A DNA stretch of 53,336 nucleotides from Paraburkholderia sp. (GCF_026225065.1 NZ_JAMFSB010000079.1:1-53336), one strand, 5' to 3'; shown: positions 1 to 12,202, counted from the stretch's first letter. The notes: generated from the sequence alone by a model not told the origin. Numbers and translations: made by a program.

Positions 1-17
1 ACTGGATCGCGAGCCCC

Positions 18-1373
18 TTGCGGGTTGCCGCAGACGGCACGTTGATCGCCCAGGCACCGAGCAACGCCGCGCCGGAGCAGATGATGGGCAACGGCTCGTC
101 CTCTTCCTCGTCGTCGTCCTCCAGCAGCAGCGAGGGCGGCGAAAGCGGCGAGCCACAGGGCGTCGACGAGTACAACGGCCTCGCGTCCGACAGTAACGGC
201 GACTCGTCCCAGTGGAATCTGGAGGATTACGGCCGTTCCGGTACCGCCTCCGACGACGACGACCTGCCGCCGCTGCAAATCCACGAATCGAGCACTTCGC
301 TGCGCGACCACCTGATGGCGCAGCTGCGCGTCACACAGGCAAGCCAGCGTGACCGGGCGTTGATCACGTTTCTGATCGAGTCTCTGGACGACGACGGCTA
401 CCTGACTGCGACGCTGGAAGAAGTGCAGGCCGATCTGCCTGAAGAACTCGAAGTCGACCTCGACGAACTGAACGCCGCGCTCGCGCTGCTGCACAGCTTC
501 GATCCGGCCGGCGTGGGCGCACGGTCCGCTTCCGAGTGCCTGAAGCTGCAATTGCTGCGCCTCGACGGCTCGGCCACCCGCACGCTCGCGCTCGACATCG
601 TGGCCAACCATCTTGAACTGCTTGCCGCGCGCGATTTCACGCGCCTGCGCAAACACCTAAAGGCGAACGACGACGAGCTGCGCGACGCACACGTGCTGAT
701 CCGCTCGCTCGAACCGTTCCCCGGCGCCGCCTACGGTAAGGCCGAGGCCGACTACGTCGTGCCCGACATCATGGTGCGCAAAACCGGTCAAGGCTGGCAG
801 GCCGAGCTGAACCCGGAGGTCGTGCCGAAACTGCGTATCAATCACCTGTACGCAAACATCTTGCGTAACAACCGCGGCGACCCAGGCAGCGGATCGTTGC
901 GTCAGCAACTCCAGGAAGCCCGCTGGCTGATCAAAAATATTCAGCAGCGCTTCGAGACAATCCTGCGCGTGGCACAGGCTATAGTCGAGCGTCAAAAGAG
1001 CTTTTTTGTGCATGGCGAAATTGCCATGCGGCCCTTGGTTTTGAGGGAAATTGCTGATACGCTGGGCCTACACGAGTCAACTGTCTCGCGTGTGACAACC
1101 GGTAAATACATGCTGACCCCATTCGGGACGCTTGAATTTAAGTACTTCTTCGGATCACACGTTTCGACGGACACGGGCGGCGCTGCCTCTTCAACGGCCA
1201 TTCGCGCGCTCATCAAGCAACTGATAGGAGCGGAAAACACCAAATCTCCTCTTTCAGACAGCCGCATAGCCGAACTGCTGGCGGAGCAAGGATTCGTGGT
1301 CGCACGGCGCACCGTTGCGAAGTACCGCGAAGCCCTGAGAATCCCCGCAGTCAACCTGCGCAAGTCTTTATAG
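18..1373 (+). CDS. rpoN: RNA polymerase sigma-54 factor, 5' truncated by window edge
   Basis: C-terminal RpoN box '[15 protein letters not shown]' and '[24 protein letters not shown]' HTH; the true start lies upstream of the window. Confidence 0.95.
   Translation: MRVAADGTLIAQAPSNAAPEQMMGNGSSSSSSSSSSSSEGGESGEPQGVDEYNGLASDSNGDSSQWNLEDYGRSGTASDDDDLPPLQIHESSTSLRDHLMAQLRVTQASQRDRALITFLIESLDDDGYLTATLEEVQADLPEELEVDLDELNAALALLHSFDPAGVGARSASECLKLQLLRLDGSATRTLALDIVANHLELLAARDFTRLRKHLKANDDELRDAHVLIRSLEPFPGAAYGKAEADYVVPDIMVRKTGQGWQAELNPEVVPKLRINHLYANILRNNRGDPGSGSLRQQLQEARWLIKNIQQRFETILRVAQAIVERQKSFFVHGEIAMRPLVLREIADTLGLHESTVSRVTTGKYMLTPFGTLEFKYFFGSHVSTDTGGAASSTAIRALIKQLIGAENTKSPLSDSRIAELLAEQGFVVARRTVAKYREALRIPAVNLRKSL
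96..131 (+). repeat. Poly-serine codon tract (12 consecutive Ser) in the acidic linker of RpoN
   Basis: tcg tcc tct tcc tcg tcg tcg tcc tcc agc agc agc read directly. Confidence 0.9.
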
Positions 1374-1375
1374 CG

Positions 1376-1455
1376 CGCCCCCAACCTGCCGCTTCGCGTC
1401 AGGCCCCCCGAGGGGGAAAGAAAACTTGGGGCGGCCCGGCGTTTTCTTTAGCCCG
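1376..1455. repeat. Intergenic element with nested inverted repeats, possible Burkholderiales-type intergenic repeat
   Basis: CCCCC-GA-GGGGG core, AAAGAAAAC (1417-1425)/GTTTTCTTT (1441-1449), and outer CCCCAA/TTGGGG arms. Confidence 0.55.
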
Positions 1456-1623
1456 TCGCGTACTGTGGCGGGCATTTTCCGGCCGTTCCGCCCGTTGGCG
1501 GACAGGCCGGCCGATGCGACCTGCCAGTAGTCAGTCAAGGGGGGACGACACAGGCGAGGCGAACGATCGACCGGTACCTGCCCCATCGTGCGGACCAAGC
1601 GGCCACTAGCATGGAGAAGCACT

Positions 1624-1983
1624 ATGAACTTGCAGATCAGTGGACACCATCTCGAAGTAACGCCAGCGTTGCGAGAATACGTGATCACCAAACTGGATAG
1701 GGTGCTAAGACATTTCGATCAGGTGATCGATGGCAGTGTGGTCCTCTCGGTCGACAACCACAAGGAAAAGGTAAAGAGGCAAAAGGTTGAAATCAACCTG
1801 CATGTGAAGGGTAAGGACATCTTTGTCGAGAGCTGTGACGGCGACCTGTACGCCGCGATCGATCTGATGATCGATAAGCTCGACCGGCAAGTCATTCGTC
1901 ACAAAGATCGCCTGCAGGGTCATCAGCACGACGCGATCAAGTATCAAGAGCTGGCGCCGCAACTGGACGTGCCGCCGCAATAA
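1624..1983 (+). CDS. hpf: Ribosome hibernation-promoting factor (HPF/RaiA family)
   Basis: [24 protein letters not shown]...; conserved position downstream of rpoN; internal ATG at 1624 preferred. Confidence 0.92.
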   Translation: MNLQISGHHLEVTPALREYVITKLDRVLRHFDQVIDGSVVLSVDNHKEKVKRQKVEINLHVKGKDIFVESCDGDLYAAIDLMIDKLDRQVIRHKDRLQGHQHDAIKYQELAPQLDVPPQ

Positions 1984-2025
1984 GCAGGACCGTGAAGGAT
2001 TAGAGGGATTTTCCCCGACCTAGCT

Positions 2026-2053
2026 AAACCGCCCGGCAACGGGCGGTTTTTCG
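2026..2053 (+). terminator. Rho-independent terminator after hpf
   Basis: AAACCGCCCG-GCAA-CGGGCGGTTTTTCG. Confidence 0.85.
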
Positions 2054-2278
2054 TTGGCTAGAACACATCGCACGACGATCAGGCATTGGCGCGCCGCACC
2101 ATCCATAGTCGCGCTGTTCTATAATGGGCCGGTTACCATAGGGGTCAATCGGGGTTATTCAGCGGGAGTCCTGCGTTTTTTGGGCTCCCAAGCACATCGC
2201 CGTGAGCATTAGTCGAGAATGGAACGCCACTCAAACGCCACAGCGAGGAGTATCCAGGCCACGTTTCCGCCTGCCAAC

Positions 2279-2734
2279 ATGAATCGTTTAGCCAAATTTC
2301 TTCCCCTCGAAAACGTCGTCGTCGGACTATCGGTCACCAGCAAGAAACGCGTCTTCGAGCAAGCGGGCCTGATTTTCGAAAACCAGAACGGCGTCGCCCG
2401 CAGCACGGTCACTGACAATCTGTTCGCGCGCGAGCGCCTCGGGTCGACCGGTCTTGGCGAAGGCGTCGCGATTCCGCACGGCCGGATCAAAGGCTTGAAG
2501 CAGCCGCTCGCCGCCTTCGTGCGCCTCGCCGAGCCCATCCCCTTCGAATCGCCGGACGGTCAGCCGGTATCGCTGCTGATCTTCCTGCTGGTACCCGAGC
2601 AAGCCACCCAGCAACACCTCGAAATTCTCTCGGAAATCGCCCAGTTGCTGTCCGATCGCGAGACGCGCGAACGGCTGCATACGGAAGAAAACCGCGAAGC
2701 ATTGCATCGACTGCTCACTCAGTGGCAACCTTGA
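2279..2734 (+). CDS. ptsN: PTS-Ntr EIIA component
   Basis: EIIA-Ntr signature 'AIPHGRIKGLKQPLAAFVRL'; next to hpf/hprK. Confidence 0.92.
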   Translation: MNRLAKFLPLENVVVGLSVTSKKRVFEQAGLIFENQNGVARSTVTDNLFARERLGSTGLGEGVAIPHGRIKGLKQPLAAFVRLAEPIPFESPDGQPVSLLIFLLVPEQATQQHLEILSEIAQLLSDRETRERLHTEENREALHRLLTQWQP

Positions 2735-2877
2735 TGCATCGGCCCCCATCCGCACGTCGGTCCCCCGCCTGCGAGCGGCCGGGTCCCCGTGTCGAATCCG
2801 GCTCGCGCCGGCTAATCCGGCTGCGCTGACGCAGCCGGCGCATGCGGGGCACAGGCCCACACTGGAGTCACGGACTC

Positions 2878-3846
2878 ATGGATACGTCCAGCATCAACGC
2901 CCAAAGCATTTTCGACGACAACGCCGCCATGCTGAAACTCAGCTGGCTGACGGGGCATGAAGGCTGGGAGCGTGGCTTCTCGGCGGAAACAGTCGCCAAT
3001 GCCACCTCGAGCGCCGACCTTGTCGGCCACTTGAACCTGATCCACCCGAACCGGATCCAGGTGCTCGGCGACGCCGAAGTCGACTATTACCAGCGCCAAT
3101 CCGAAGAAGACCGCTCACGCCACATGGCCGAGCTGATCGCCCTCGAGCCGCCGTTCCTGGTGGTGGCGGGCGGGGTCGCTGCGCCGCCGGAGCTGGTTCT
3201 GCGCTGTACACGTTCATCCACGCCGCTGTTCACTACGCCAATGTCGGCCGCAGCTGTGATCGACAGCTTGCGTCTGTACATGTCGCGCATCCTGGCGCCG
3301 CGCGCCACGTTGCACGGCGTGTTTCTCGACATCCTCGGCATGGGTGTGCTGCTGACCGGCGACTCCGGTCTCGGCAAGAGCGAACTCGGTCTCGAACTGA
3401 TCAGCCGCGGCCACGGCCTCGTCGCTGACGACGCGGTGGATTTCGTGCGCCTCGGGCCGGATTTCGTCGAAGGCCGTTGCCCGCCGCTGCTGCAAAACCT
3501 GCTGGAAGTGCGCGGCCTGGGCCTGCTCGACATCAAGACTATTTTTGGTGAAACCGCCGTGCGGCGCAAAATGAAGTTGAAGCTGATCGTTCAGCTCGTG
3601 CGCCGTCCGGATGGCGAGTTTCAGCGCCTGCCGCTGGAAAGCCAGACCGTCGACGTGCTTGGTTTGCCTATCAGCAAGGTCACCATCCAGGTTGCGGCCG
3701 GCCGCAACCTTGCAGTGCTGGTGGAAGCCGCCGTGCGCAACACGATCCTGCAACTGCGCGGCATTGACACGCTGCGCGACTTCATGGATCGCCAGCGCCT
3801 CGCCATGCAGGACCCGGACAGCCAGTTTCCCGGCAAGCTGATCTGA
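2878..3846 (+). CDS. hprK: HPr kinase/phosphorylase
   Basis: Walker A '[18 protein letters not shown]' and HprK signature region. Confidence 0.94.
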   Translation: MDTSSINAQSIFDDNAAMLKLSWLTGHEGWERGFSAETVANATSSADLVGHLNLIHPNRIQVLGDAEVDYYQRQSEEDRSRHMAELIALEPPFLVVAGGVAAPPELVLRCTRSSTPLFTTPMSAAAVIDSLRLYMSRILAPRATLHGVFLDILGMGVLLTGDSGLGKSELGLELISRGHGLVADDAVDFVRLGPDFVEGRCPPLLQNLLEVRGLGLLDIKTIFGETAVRRKMKLKLIVQLVRRPDGEFQRLPLESQTVDVLGLPISKVTIQVAAGRNLAVLVEAAVRNTILQLRGIDTLRDFMDRQRLAMQDPDSQFPGKLI

Positions 3847-3928
3847 AACCGCCCGGTGTGTCCGGCGGCAACGGGGCACGCATGCGGGGACCAGATGCTA
3901 TGATGAAACGTACAGATTTGACGACCTC

Positions 3929-4822
3929 ATGCGCATTATTCTGATCACCGGTATCTCCGGCTCCGGCAAATCCGTTGCACTGAACGCGCTTGAAGACGCT
4001 GGCTACTATTGCGTCGACAATCTGCCGCCGCGCTTTCTGCCGCAACTCGCCACCTACCTCGCAGCAGACGGTTACGACCGTCTCGCTGTTGCAATCGACG
4101 CGCGTTCGAGCGCCTCGCTTGACGACATGCCCGCGATGATCGGCGACCTGTCGCGCGAACACGATGTGCGCGTGCTGTTTCTGAACGCCAGCACGCAGTC
4201 GCTAATTCAACGTTTCTCCGAAACGCGCCGCCGCCATCCGCTCTCCGGTTCCACTGCGCACGACGCAGACGTTGGCCTGCTGACGTCGCTTGAAGAAGCG
4301 ATCGAACGAGAGCGCGAACTGGTCGGAAACCTGGCCGAGTTCGGCCACCAGATCGACACCAGCAACCTGCGCGCGAACGTGTTGCGCGCATGGGTCAAAC
4401 GCTTTATCGAGCAGGAGCACAGCGGCCTCGTACTGATGTTCGAGTCATTCGGTTTCAAGCGTGGCGTGCCGCTCGACGCTGACTTCGTGTTCGACGTGCG
4501 CACGCTGCCCAACCCGTACTACGATCATCAACTGCGCCCGCTCACTGGACTCGACAAACCGGTCATCGATTTCCTCGGCGCCCTGCCCGTCGTGCACGAG
4601 ATGATGGACGATATCGAAACGTTCCTCGCGAAGTGGCTGCCGCACTTTCGCGACGACAATCGCAGCTATCTGACTGTGGCAATCGGCTGCACGGGCGGTC
4701 AGCACCGCTCCGTATTCATTGCCGAGACGCTCGCCGCGCGTCTTGCCAAGCAGGCCAATGTGATCGTGCGGCACCGCGATGCGCCGGTCGACGTCGGCGA
4801 ATCATCAAAGTTAGTGGCTTAA
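3929..4822 (+). CDS. rapZ: RNase adapter protein RapZ (YvcJ family)
   Basis: '[28 protein letters not shown]' and '[15 protein letters not shown]'. Confidence 0.95.
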   Translation: MRIILITGISGSGKSVALNALEDAGYYCVDNLPPRFLPQLATYLAADGYDRLAVAIDARSSASLDDMPAMIGDLSREHDVRVLFLNASTQSLIQRFSETRRRHPLSGSTAHDADVGLLTSLEEAIERERELVGNLAEFGHQIDTSNLRANVLRAWVKRFIEQEHSGLVLMFESFGFKRGVPLDADFVFDVRTLPNPYYDHQLRPLTGLDKPVIDFLGALPVVHEMMDDIETFLAKWLPHFRDDNRSYLTVAIGCTGGQHRSVFIAETLAARLAKQANVIVRHRDAPVDVGESSKLVA

Positions 4823-4863
4823 CCGGCCGCATCGCGCGGCCTTAACCCGAAGCGTTGCGCGCC

Positions 4864-5496
4864 ATGTCCTCTACTTCTGTGCTTGCCGATGTGCCGCTGT
4901 TTCCGCTGCACACCGTGCTGTTTCCCGATGGGCTGCTGCCCCTGAAGATTTTTGAAGCGCGCTATCTGGACATGGCGCGCGAGTGTCTGCGCGAACAGAC
5001 TCCGTTCGGCGTATGTCTGCTGAAAAGCGGCGGCGAAGTGGCGCTGCCGGATGAGCCGTCCGTACCCGAAGCGGTCGGCTGTCTGGCTGAGATCGGGGAG
5101 TGCGATGTCGAAACCTTCGGCATGCTGCTGATCCGCGCACGTGGGACGCAGCGCTTCCGGCTGCTATCGCATCGCGCGGAAGCTAGCGGTCTCCTCGTGG
5201 GCATGGCGGAGCCGCTGCCGGACGACGTGCCGCTCGAAGGCAACGAGCTGCTGGCCAAATTTGGCGCTTGCGCGGAAGTGCTGGAGCGGATCATCGCAAC
5301 GATTCGCGAGCGCGATCCGGATAGCTTGCCATTCGCAGAGCCGTTCAAGCTTGAGGACCCGACGTGGGTATCAAACCGGCTCTCGGAAGTGCTGCCGATT
5401 GCCCTGCGGGCGCGGCAAAAGCTGATGGAACTGCCGGATGCCGGCGCGCGCATCGATGTGGTACATCACTACATGCAGCAGCATCAGTTGTTGTGA
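4864..5496 (+). CDS. Stand-alone Lon N-terminal (substrate-binding) domain protein
   Basis: 'VPLFPLHTVLFPDGLLPLKIFEARYLDM' LON_substr_bdg motif, no ATPase domain. Confidence 0.88.
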   Translation: MSSTSVLADVPLFPLHTVLFPDGLLPLKIFEARYLDMARECLREQTPFGVCLLKSGGEVALPDEPSVPEAVGCLAEIGECDVETFGMLLIRARGTQRFRLLSHRAEASGLLVGMAEPLPDDVPLEGNELLAKFGACAEVLERIIATIRERDPDSLPFAEPFKLEDPTWVSNRLSEVLPIALRARQKLMELPDAGARIDVVHHYMQQHQLL

Positions 5497-5563
5497 GGGG
5501 GGCCGCGGCTTTAGCTTTAACGCGGGCACGCACACGCGACACGGCGGGCGCGGGGCACGCCCT

Positions 5564-6694
5564 CTAAAGCAACGACCCGTGCAGGCCATCAAGCAGCTTG
5601 CGCACCGGCGCCGGCACACCGTACGCGTCGATATCGCGCAGCGCCACCCACACGGTTTCGGCGTCACCCAGCGCTAGCGCCGTCTTGACACCCGCCGCAC
5701 GACCCAGTTCCGCGATGCGCGGCTCGATATCCAGGCGGAAATGCGTGAACGTGTGTATGAGCGGCGCAAGCGGCGAGACCGCACCGTCGCCGCCGAATTC
5801 GCGAGCCCGCTTTGCCAACGCCGCTTCATCAGCCGCTTCCGGCAAACTCCACAGCCCACCCCAGATACCCGACGGCGGCCGCTTTTCCAGCATCACGGTG
5901 TCGCCGTCGCACAGCACGAGCATCCATGTGCGGCGCGTCGGCACCGCCTTTTTAGGCCGCGCGGCCGGCAGTTGACGCTGCCGTCCAGTGACGTTCGCCA
6001 CGCAGTCGGGCGCGAACGGACAGCGTTCGCAGTTGGGCTTGCCGCGCATGCACAGGGTCGCGCCGAGATCCATCAAGCCCTGCGTATAAGCGCTCACGTC
6101 GTCGTTACTGGCGTTGGACGGCAACAGCGATTCAGCCAGCGTCCACATGGCATTTTCGACTTTCTTTTCGCCCGGAAAACCTTCGACGCCGAACACGCGG
6201 GCCAGCACACGCTTCACGTTGCCGTCGAGAATCGTGGCCCGCGCGCCGAACGCAAACGACGCAATCGCCGCCGCAGTCGAGCGCCCGATCCCCGGCAATT
6301 CGGCCAGCGCCTCCACCGAGGCCGGAAACGCCCCACCATGCAATTCGACCACCGTCTGTGCGCATCGATACAGGTTACGGGCGCGCGAGTAGTAGCCGAG
6401 ACCGGCCCACAACGCCATCACGTCGTCGATCGGTGCCGCGGCGAGCGCGGCGACATCCGGAAAACGCGCCAGAAAACGCGCGTAGTACGGAATCACGGTC
6501 GACACCTGGGTTTGCTGCAACATGATTTCCGACAGCCAGATGCGATAGGGGTCGCGCGTGTTCTGCCAGGGCAGGTCGTGGCGGCCGTGCTGACGCTGCC
6601 AGGCTACCAGGCGTGCGGAGAAATCGGCGAGAGCGGGCTCGATGGGCAAAACAGGCACGGTGGCCGTCGCGGACGGCGTTAAGCGGGAGGGCAT
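5564..6694 (-). CDS. mutY: A/G-specific adenine glycosylase
   Basis: 'LPWQNTRDPYRIWLSEIMLQQTQV', HhH and 4Fe-4S cluster motif CxxxxxxCxxCxxxxxC. Confidence 0.94.
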   Translation of the reverse strand: MPSRLTPSATATVPVLPIEPALADFSARLVAWQRQHGRHDLPWQNTRDPYRIWLSEIMLQQTQVSTVIPYYARFLARFPDVAALAAAPIDDVMALWAGLGYYSRARNLYRCAQTVVELHGGAFPASVEALAELPGIGRSTAAAIASFAFGARATILDGNVKRVLARVFGVEGFPGEKKVENAMWTLAESLLPSNASNDDVSAYTQGLMDLGATLCMRGKPNCERCPFAPDCVANVTGRQRQLPAARPKKAVPTRRTWMLVLCDGDTVMLEKRPPSGIWGGLWSLPEAADEAALAKRAREFGGDGAVSPLAPLIHTFTHFRLDIEPRIAELGRAAGVKTALALGDAETVWVALRDIDAYGVPAPVRKLLDGLHGSLL

Positions 6695-6702
6695 CGGAAA
6701 AG

Positions 6703-7533
6703 TTAGCGCTGGCAGGTGGGACAAAAGTAAGTCGATCGCTGCCCCTGCACGATCTTTTTTATCGGCGTGCCGCACACGCGGCATGGCAGTCCCGCGCGAT
6801 CATAGACGAAATAATCGAGCTGGAAATAACCGCTTTCACCGTCGCTGCCGACGAAATCGCGCAGTGTGCTGCCGCCTTTTTCAATTGCGGCCGCGAGCGT
6901 GACCCGCACGGCATCCGCCAGCAGGCCGTAGCGGACCAGCGAAACACGGCCAGCGGGCGTCGTGGGCCGGATGCCGGCGCGAAACAGGCTTTCGGATGCG
7001 TAAATATTGCCCACCCCCACCACGATCTCGCCCGCGAGCAGCGCCTGCTTGACGGAGACCTTGCGGCCACGCGTCTCCCGGTGCATCAGCGCGCCAGAAA
7101 AAGCCGGCGAAAACGGTTCGACACCGAGGCTGGCCAGCAATGGATGCTCAAGCACATCGCCGTCTTCGCGCGAGTGCCAGAGGACGGCTCCAAAGCGCCG
7201 CGGGTCACGATAGCGGAGAATGAACTCGTCGAAGATCCAGTCGATATGGTCGTGTTTCGCAGCTTCCGGCAGATGGGGCAGGTTGCGCAGCACGCGCAGC
7301 GTGCCAGTCATGCCCAGGTGCACAATGAACCAGCCGCCGTCGATTTCGAACAGCAGGTACTTGCCGCGCCGTTCGACCTTGCGCACCACGTGGCCCCGCA
7401 AGGTTCTCGCAAGGTCTGCCGGAATCGGCCAGCGCAGCGCGGGGGTGCGGACGTCGACGCGCTCGACCCGGCGTCCGGAGACGTACGGCTCGATTCCGCG
7501 TCGGGTAACCTCAACTTCTGGCAACTCTGGCAT
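6703..7533 (-). CDS. mutM: Formamidopyrimidine-DNA glycosylase
   Basis: [17 protein letters not shown]-terminus and C-terminal zinc finger '[26 protein letters not shown]'. Confidence 0.96.
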   Translation of the reverse strand: MPELPEVEVTRRGIEPYVSGRRVERVDVRTPALRWPIPADLARTLRGHVVRKVERRGKYLLFEIDGGWFIVHLGMTGTLRVLRNLPHLPEAAKHDHIDWIFDEFILRYRDPRRFGAVLWHSREDGDVLEHPLLASLGVEPFSPAFSGALMHRETRGRKVSVKQALLAGEIVVGVGNIYASESLFRAGIRPTTPAGRVSLVRYGLLADAVRVTLAAAIEKGGSTLRDFVGSDGESGYFQLDYFVYDRAGLPCRVCGTPIKKIVQGQRSTYFCPTCQR

Positions 7534-7620
7534 GTCTAACTGGTCTGCAACTTGCGTGAGTGGTTGTGCGCTTATTGTAGCGAGCGCGTTACAATCGTCC
7601 GAAACATTGAACGGATTTCC

Positions 7621-9462
7621 ATGAACTTGTCCTTCGTGAAGCTGTTTTCGAAGCGCCCGTCACGCGCCGCCCGCGTGCCGCACGCTGTCTCCGCACGACG
7701 CCTTCTCGGTGCGGCGGCGCTTGCCGTGTGGGCGCTCGCCGCCTTGCCGGGGCATGCGCAAGATCCCTCGTCCGATTCGGACGACAACTCCGTGTCCATC
7801 CCCGACGCGCTAGGTGCGCAAACGCCTGAAGACCAGAAAAATCTGCCCGACATTGCCCTGTCGAGTCAGGTCGTGTTCCAGGTGCTCGCGGCCGAAGTCG
7901 CGTTGCAGCGCGATCAACCAGCGCCGGCCTATCAAACGTACCTTGCGCTCGCGCGCGACACGCACGATCCGCGCATGGCGCAACGCGCCACGGAAATCGC
8001 GCTGGCAGCGCAGAGTCCTTCCGACGCCCTCGCGGCCGCGCAATTGTGGCAGCAGTATGCGCCCTCGTCGGAGCGCGCGGCGCAACTCGACGCGTCGCTG
8101 CTCGTTCTGTCGGGCAAGCCTGACGACGCCGAGCCGCTGCTCACGCGCGAACTGGCGAAGGTGCCGGACGCGAATCGCGGCAGCGCGATCCTCGCACTGC
8201 AACTGCTGCTCTCGCGCGGTCCGAATCGTGTCGGCGGCCTGCATGTGCTGCAGGATCTGCTGAAGAACGACATGAACCGGCCCGAAGCGCAACTGGCTAT
8301 CGCCCGTCAGCAAATCGTGGCGGACGACGCGCCGGGCGCACGCAAGTCGCTCGAGCAGGCGCTCGCGTTGAAGCCCGACTATCTGCCTGCGGCGCTCACG
8401 CTCTCGCAAATGGGTCCGGAAGAGCGCAAGGAAGGCATCGCGTCGCTCGAGAAGTACGTCCAGCAAAATCCGAAATCGCATGATGCGCGCCTCGCGCTGG
8501 CGCAGATGTATCTCGCCAGCGACCGTCTCGACGACGCGCAGGCGCAGTTCGTGGAGATGCACAAGGACAACGCGAACGATCTGACGCCGATGATGGCGCT
8601 CGCGCTGATCGCGATCCAGAAGAAGGACTATCCGACCGCGCAGACCTATCTGCAGCAGTACGCGCAGAAAGCGGAGAAGACGACCGGTGCCGATCCGGGC
8701 CAGGCGTACATCTATCTCGCGCAGATCTCGCTCGAGCAGAAGAATGACGCAGCCGCCGGCGACTGGTTGAACAAGATTGCGCCGACAAGCCAGCAATACA
8801 TTCCGGCGCAGATCACGCGCGCCCAGTTGCTCGAAAAGCAGAACAAGCCGGACGAAGCCCGTAAGCTGCTGGCCGGCCTGCAGGCCCCTGACCCGCGCGA
8901 TCAGGCCTTGATCGACCGCACGGACGCCGCCATCCTGTTCGACTCGAAGCGTTATCCGGAAGCGGAAGCGCGCCTGGCGCAAGCCACCGCTGACTTCCCC
9001 GACGACCCCGATCTGACCTACGACTATGCGATGGCGGCCGAGAAGAACGGCCACTACGACATCATGGAAGCGCAGTTGCGCAGGCTGATCGATACGCAGC
9101 CGGACAATCCGCAGGCCTACAACGCGCTCGGCTATTCGCTGGCGGACCGCGGCGTGCGCCTGCAGGAAGCGGACAAGCTGATCCAGAAGGCCGCGTCGCT
9201 GGCACCGAACGATGCGTTCATCATGGACAGCGTGGGCTGGGTCAAATATCGCCTCGGCGACACGTCGGATGCGCTCACGTTGCTGCGCAAGGCCTACAAT
9301 CTGCAGCCAAATGCAGAAATCGGCGCGCATCTTGGCGAAGTGCTGTGGAAGAGCGGCGCGCAGGATCAGGCGCGCGACGCCTGGCGCGAAGCCCGCAAGC
9401 TGGAACCGGACAACGATACGCTCCTCAAAACGCTCGCACGTTTTCAGGTGAACGATCTCTGA
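7621..9462 (+). CDS. Tetratricopeptide-repeat protein, secreted or periplasmic
   Basis: N-terminal signal-like segment; repeated TPR helices; adjacent to lolB. Confidence 0.85.
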   Translation: MNLSFVKLFSKRPSRAARVPHAVSARRLLGAAALAVWALAALPGHAQDPSSDSDDNSVSIPDALGAQTPEDQKNLPDIALSSQVVFQVLAAEVALQRDQPAPAYQTYLALARDTHDPRMAQRATEIALAAQSPSDALAAAQLWQQYAPSSERAAQLDASLLVLSGKPDDAEPLLTRELAKVPDANRGSAILALQLLLSRGPNRVGGLHVLQDLLKNDMNRPEAQLAIARQQIVADDAPGARKSLEQALALKPDYLPAALTLSQMGPEERKEGIASLEKYVQQNPKSHDARLALAQMYLASDRLDDAQAQFVEMHKDNANDLTPMMALALIAIQKKDYPTAQTYLQQYAQKAEKTTGADPGQAYIYLAQISLEQKNDAAAGDWLNKIAPTSQQYIPAQITRAQLLEKQNKPDEARKLLAGLQAPDPRDQALIDRTDAAILFDSKRYPEAEARLAQATADFPDDPDLTYDYAMAAEKNGHYDIMEAQLRRLIDTQPDNPQAYNALGYSLADRGVRLQEADKLIQKAASLAPNDAFIMDSVGWVKYRLGDTSDALTLLRKAYNLQPNAEIGAHLGEVLWKSGAQDQARDAWREARKLEPDNDTLLKTLARFQVNDL

Positions 9463-10136
9463 TGCTCATTTCGAACCGCTCTATCCGCTCCGCACGCTGG
9501 CTCCCCGGCTGGTTCCATTATTCCCAGGCGCCGCGCCGCGCGGCGCTGGGGCTCGCAGCGGCGGCCGTCGTCACGGTGTCCGGCTTGACGGGGTGCGCGT
9601 CGGTGACGCCGCGGCAACCCTCCCTGTCTAATGCCACCACCTCGGTGACGGCACAGACGAGCCGCGCCTATCACGGCCGCTTTGCAATCCAGTACGTCGA
9701 TCAGAACGGCGCGCAACGCAACGCCTACGGCAATTTCGACTGGCAGGAGGCTGGCGACACCGTCACGCTGCAGTTGCGTAACCCGCTCGGCCAGACACTC
9801 GCGATTGTCACGTCGTCGCCAGCCTCGGCCTCGCTCGAACTGCCGAACCGCCAGCCACTCACCGCCGACAACGTGTCCACGCTGATGCAAAATGCGCTCG
9901 GCTTTGCGCTGCCGGTCGAAGGCCTGCGCTACTGGCTGCAGCCATCGGCCGCGCCCACTTCGCGAGCGAAGACCGAGCAGGATCCACAGGATCCGTCGCA
10001 TCTGAAGGAGATCGTCCAGGACGGCTGGACCATCAACTACGTCGCATACGCCGATGCACCGGCCACCGGCCTCAAGCGCGTCAATCTGAACCGCCAGGAG
10101 CCGCCACTCGAAATCAAGCTCGTGCTTGACCAGTAA
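9462..10136 (+). CDS. lolB: Outer-membrane lipoprotein LolB
   Basis: Lipobox 'LTGCAS'; '[24 protein letters not shown]'; start overlaps upstream stop (TGATG); operon with ispE. Confidence 0.88.
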   Translation: MLISNRSIRSARWLPGWFHYSQAPRRAALGLAAAAVVTVSGLTGCASVTPRQPSLSNATTSVTAQTSRAYHGRFAIQYVDQNGAQRNAYGNFDWQEAGDTVTLQLRNPLGQTLAIVTSSPASASLELPNRQPLTADNVSTLMQNALGFALPVEGLRYWLQPSAAPTSRAKTEQDPQDPSHLKEIVQDGWTINYVAYADAPATGLKRVNLNRQEPPLEIKLVLDQ

Positions 10137-10188
10137 CCGGCGACACGCACTAACCGTACGGCCCGCCTGCTGCAATTCGTCTTTACTC

Positions 10189-11070
10189 ATGATCGAAACA
10201 ACCAATTCGCTCCGCGACTGCCTCGCGCCAGCGAAGCTCAATCTCTTCCTGCACATCACCGGCCGCCGGCCGGATGGCTATCACTCGCTGCAGACCGTGT
10301 TCCAGTTGCTCGACTGGGGCGATACGCTGCATTTCACGCGCCGTTCCGACGGCCTCGTCACGCGTAGCAGCGACATCTCCGGTGTGCCGCCGGAACAGGA
10401 CCTGACCGTGCGCGCCGCCCTGCTGCTGAAAAGCCATACGGGCTCGCAGGAAGGCGTCGACATCGCGATCGATAAACGGCTGCCGATGGGCGCCGGCCTC
10501 GGCGGCGGCAGTTCGGACGCGGGCACCACGCTGCTGGCGCTGAACCGTCTGTGGAAGCTCGCTCTGCCGCGCGCAGAATTGCAGGCAATTGCACTGAAGC
10601 TGGGTGCCGATGTGCCGTTCTTTGTGTTTGGAAAAAATGCGTTTGCAGAGGGTGTCGGAGAGGCGTTGGAGGTTGTACAATTGCCGCCGCGATATTTCCT
10701 CGTTGTGACACCCCGGGTTCACGTTCCAACTGCAGCGATTTTCTCCGAGAAATCGTTGACAAGAGACTCAAAACCCCTCACAATCGTGGACTTTCTTGCA
10801 CAAGATAGCTGCAACGCGGGATGGCCCGACAGTTTTGGCCGGAATGACATGCAGCAGGTTGTCGTGGGAAAATACGCGGAAGTTGCGCAGGTGCTTGGAT
10901 GGTTTGACAACGTCGCACCCGCGCGGATGACTGGATCAGGGGCAAGTGTTTTTGCAGCGTTCCAAAATCGCGATGAAGCAGAAGCGGCACAAGCCAAACT
11001 GCCGAGCGGCTGGAACAGCGCGGTAACAGCAAGCCTGGATACACATCCACTCTTCAGTTTCGCGTCATAA
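10189..11070 (+). CDS. ispE: 4-diphosphocytidyl-2-C-methyl-D-erythritol kinase
   Basis: '[30 protein letters not shown]' and GHMP motif '[15 protein letters not shown]'. Confidence 0.95.
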   Translation: MIETTNSLRDCLAPAKLNLFLHITGRRPDGYHSLQTVFQLLDWGDTLHFTRRSDGLVTRSSDISGVPPEQDLTVRAALLLKSHTGSQEGVDIAIDKRLPMGAGLGGGSSDAGTTLLALNRLWKLALPRAELQAIALKLGADVPFFVFGKNAFAEGVGEALEVVQLPPRYFLVVTPRVHVPTAAIFSEKSLTRDSKPLTIVDFLAQDSCNAGWPDSFGRNDMQQVVVGKYAEVAQVLGWFDNVAPARMTGSGASVFAAFQNRDEAEAAQAKLPSGWNSAVTASLDTHPLFSFAS

Positions 11071-11123
11071 GGTTTTGCATCGCCGAGCGGTCCTAAACGC
11101 TCGGGGAAGCTCAAAGTTAGTGT

Positions 11124-11200
11124 AGGGGAGTCGCCAAGTTGGTTAAGGCACCGGATTTTGATTCCGGCATTCGAAGGTTCGACTCCTTCCTCCCCTGCCA
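11124..11200 (+). tRNA. tRNA-Gln (anticodon TTG), CCA encoded
   Basis: Acceptor AGGGGAG/CTCCCCT, anticodon stem CCGGA-TTTTGAT-TCCGG, T-arm GAAGG-TTCGACT-CCTTC. Confidence 0.95.
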
Positions 11201-11245
11201 AAAATTCTCGCAGTTCCTCGCCCCCCAGCCAGAAGCAGGTGCATG

Positions 11246-12202
11246 ATGAGCAGCCATGACGGCCTGATGGTTTTTACTGGCAACGCGAATCCCGCGCTTG
11301 CACACGAAGTCGTAAAAATCCTCGGCATTCCCCTCGGCAAAGCGATGGTCAGCCGTTTTTCGGACGGTGAGATCCAGGTCGAGATTCAGGAAAACGTACG
11401 CGGCAAGGATGTTTTCGTCCTGCAATCCACCTGCGCGCCGGCGAATGACAACCTGATGGAACTGATGATCATGGTCGATGCGCTCAAGCGCGCATCCGCT
11501 GGCCGGATCACCGCTGCTATTCCCTACTTCGGCTATGCCCGCCAGGATCGTCGCCCGCGTTCGGCACGCGTCGCGATCTCGGCCAAGGTGGTGGCGAACA
11601 TGCTGGAAATCGCTGGCGTCGAGCGCATCATCACGATGGATCTGCACGCTGACCAGATTCAAGGTTTCTTCGACATCCCCGTCGACAACATCTATGCGAC
11701 GCCCGTGTTGCTCGGCGATCTGCGCAAGCAGAATCACGAGAACCTGCTGATCGTTTCACCGGACGTCGGCGGTGTGGTCCGTGCCCGTGCACTGGCCAAG
11801 CAGTTGAACTGCGATCTCGCGATCATCGACAAGCGCCGCCCCAAGGCGAATATCGCTGAAGTGATGAACATCATCGGTGAAGTCGAAGGCCGTACCTGCG
11901 TGATCATGGACGACATGGTCGACACCGCCGGCACGCTCTGCAAGGCAGCACAGGTATTGAAGGAACGCGGCGCAATCAAGGTGTTCGCGTATGCAACTCA
12001 CCCGGTTCTGTCGGGCGGCGCGGGCGAGCGCATCGCTGCATCCGCGCTCGACGAACTGGTCGTCACTGATACGATCCCGCTCGGCGAAGAAGCCCGCTCG
12101 TGCGCCAAGATCCGTTCGCTGACGAGCGCAGGTCTGTTGGCCGAAACGTTCTCGCGGATCCGCCGCGGCGATTCGGTGATGTCGCTGTTTGCGGAAAGTT
12201 AA
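11246..12202 (+). CDS. prs: Ribose-phosphate pyrophosphokinase
   Basis: '[28 protein letters not shown]' and PRPP-binding '[16 protein letters not shown]'. Confidence 0.96.
   Translation: MSSHDGLMVFTGNANPALAHEVVKILGIPLGKAMVSRFSDGEIQVEIQENVRGKDVFVLQSTCAPANDNLMELMIMVDALKRASAGRITAAIPYFGYARQDRRPRSARVAISAKVVANMLEIAGVERIITMDLHADQIQGFFDIPVDNIYATPVLLGDLRKQNHENLLIVSPDVGGVVRARALAKQLNCDLAIIDKRRPKANIAEVMNIIGEVEGRTCVIMDDMVDTAGTLCKAAQVLKERGAIKVFAYATHPVLSGGAGERIAASALDELVVTDTIPLGEEARSCAKIRSLTSAGLLAETFSRIRRGDSVMSLFAES

Noticed and set aside
7810-9330. 506-aa minus-strand ORF
   Set aside because: Antisense to the TPR gene; Arg/Leu-rich shadow frame without recognisable motifs.
11124-11200. tRNA-Gln as an integration site for a genomic island
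   Set aside because: Flanked directly by ispE and prs with no integrase or direct repeat of the tRNA 3' end.
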